Shown one piece after another: positions 32,874 to 32,897 of a stretch of 32,897 nucleotides of DNA (position 1 is the stretch's first letter; every line of letters starts with the position of its first letter). A program made the translations under genes and the position numbers. Under the pieces are notes generated by a model, which saw only the letters and a list, made by a program, of their open reading frames with translations, was not told the origin of the DNA and ran no database searches. This DNA is from Planctomycetales bacterium. GTDB taxonomy: Bacteria; Planctomycetota; Planctomycetia; Pirellulales; Pirellulaceae. The stretch covers positions 1 to 32,897 of the forward strand of contig JAGQPF010000404.1 in NCBI GenBank assembly GCA_020426845.1. Reading direction: 5' to 3'.

Positions 32874-32897
32874 GATGACAATCAGCACCTCCTGCAA

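Noticed and set aside
32737..32897. CRISPR array or repeat protein at the right edge
   Set aside because: The 33-bp units are directly adjacent with no spacers. The minus-strand frame through them has no start or ribosome binding site.

Overview
The window looks like chromosome from a planctomycete-like bacterium. It is GC-rich and long-spaced, carries large secreted or membrane proteins of unknown function, and has families of short hairpin repeats between genes. This placement is inferred from style and protein families, not from a marker gene.

Layout. (1) 1-360: array of paired-hairpin repeats. (2) 369-8650: ordinary genes. These are two secreted proteins of unknown function, a DHDPS-family lyase/synthase followed by an NhaC-type antiporter on the minus strand, and a GT-C type membrane glycosyltransferase followed by a nucleoside-phosphorylase-like protein on the plus strand. 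(3) 8651-10761: a poorly organised stretch with a PfkB-type kinase that has no plausible stop codon, traces of a haem-binding CxxCH sequence, and a possible 33-residue membrane peptide. (4) 10762-23443: the most unusual part. A protein with a C-terminal sigma-factor-like module and about 470 N-terminal residues of unknown nature lies divergently next to a 1262-residue protein that I read as Lon-like serine protease, then NACHT/STAND-type NTPase, then formylglycine-generating-enzyme-like recognition domain. Downstream on the same strand are a giant GAF/PAS histidine kinase, a response regulator without a DNA-binding domain, and a ComEC-like metallo-beta-lactamase-fold protein. A protease with an NTP-driven switch beside a sigma-bearing protein resembles the logic of CalpL-CalpT-CalpS and Csx29/Csx30 (protease-controlled sigma factors in defence), but the architecture is different. 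(5) 23529-25268: a membrane protein of unknown function. (6) 25492-32118: a redox/stress cluster with a Crp-family regulator, a zinc-finger protein, a secreted thioredoxin-like protein, cytochrome P460, a DUF3179 protein, an arsenosugar-type glycosyltransferase and a secreted peroxiredoxin. I see Crp-type sites (TGTGA-N6-TCACA and variants) 79-83 bases upstream of three start codons here, which suggests a local regulon. (7) 32244-32897: a PiT phosphate-transporter remnant and a 33-bp tandem repeat.

Several reading frames in parts 3, 6 and 7 are broken (glycosyltransferase, PiT transporter, kinase end). Either these regions are decaying or the assembly has indel errors; reads would decide. All family assignments are from reading the protein sequences; no database search was run.
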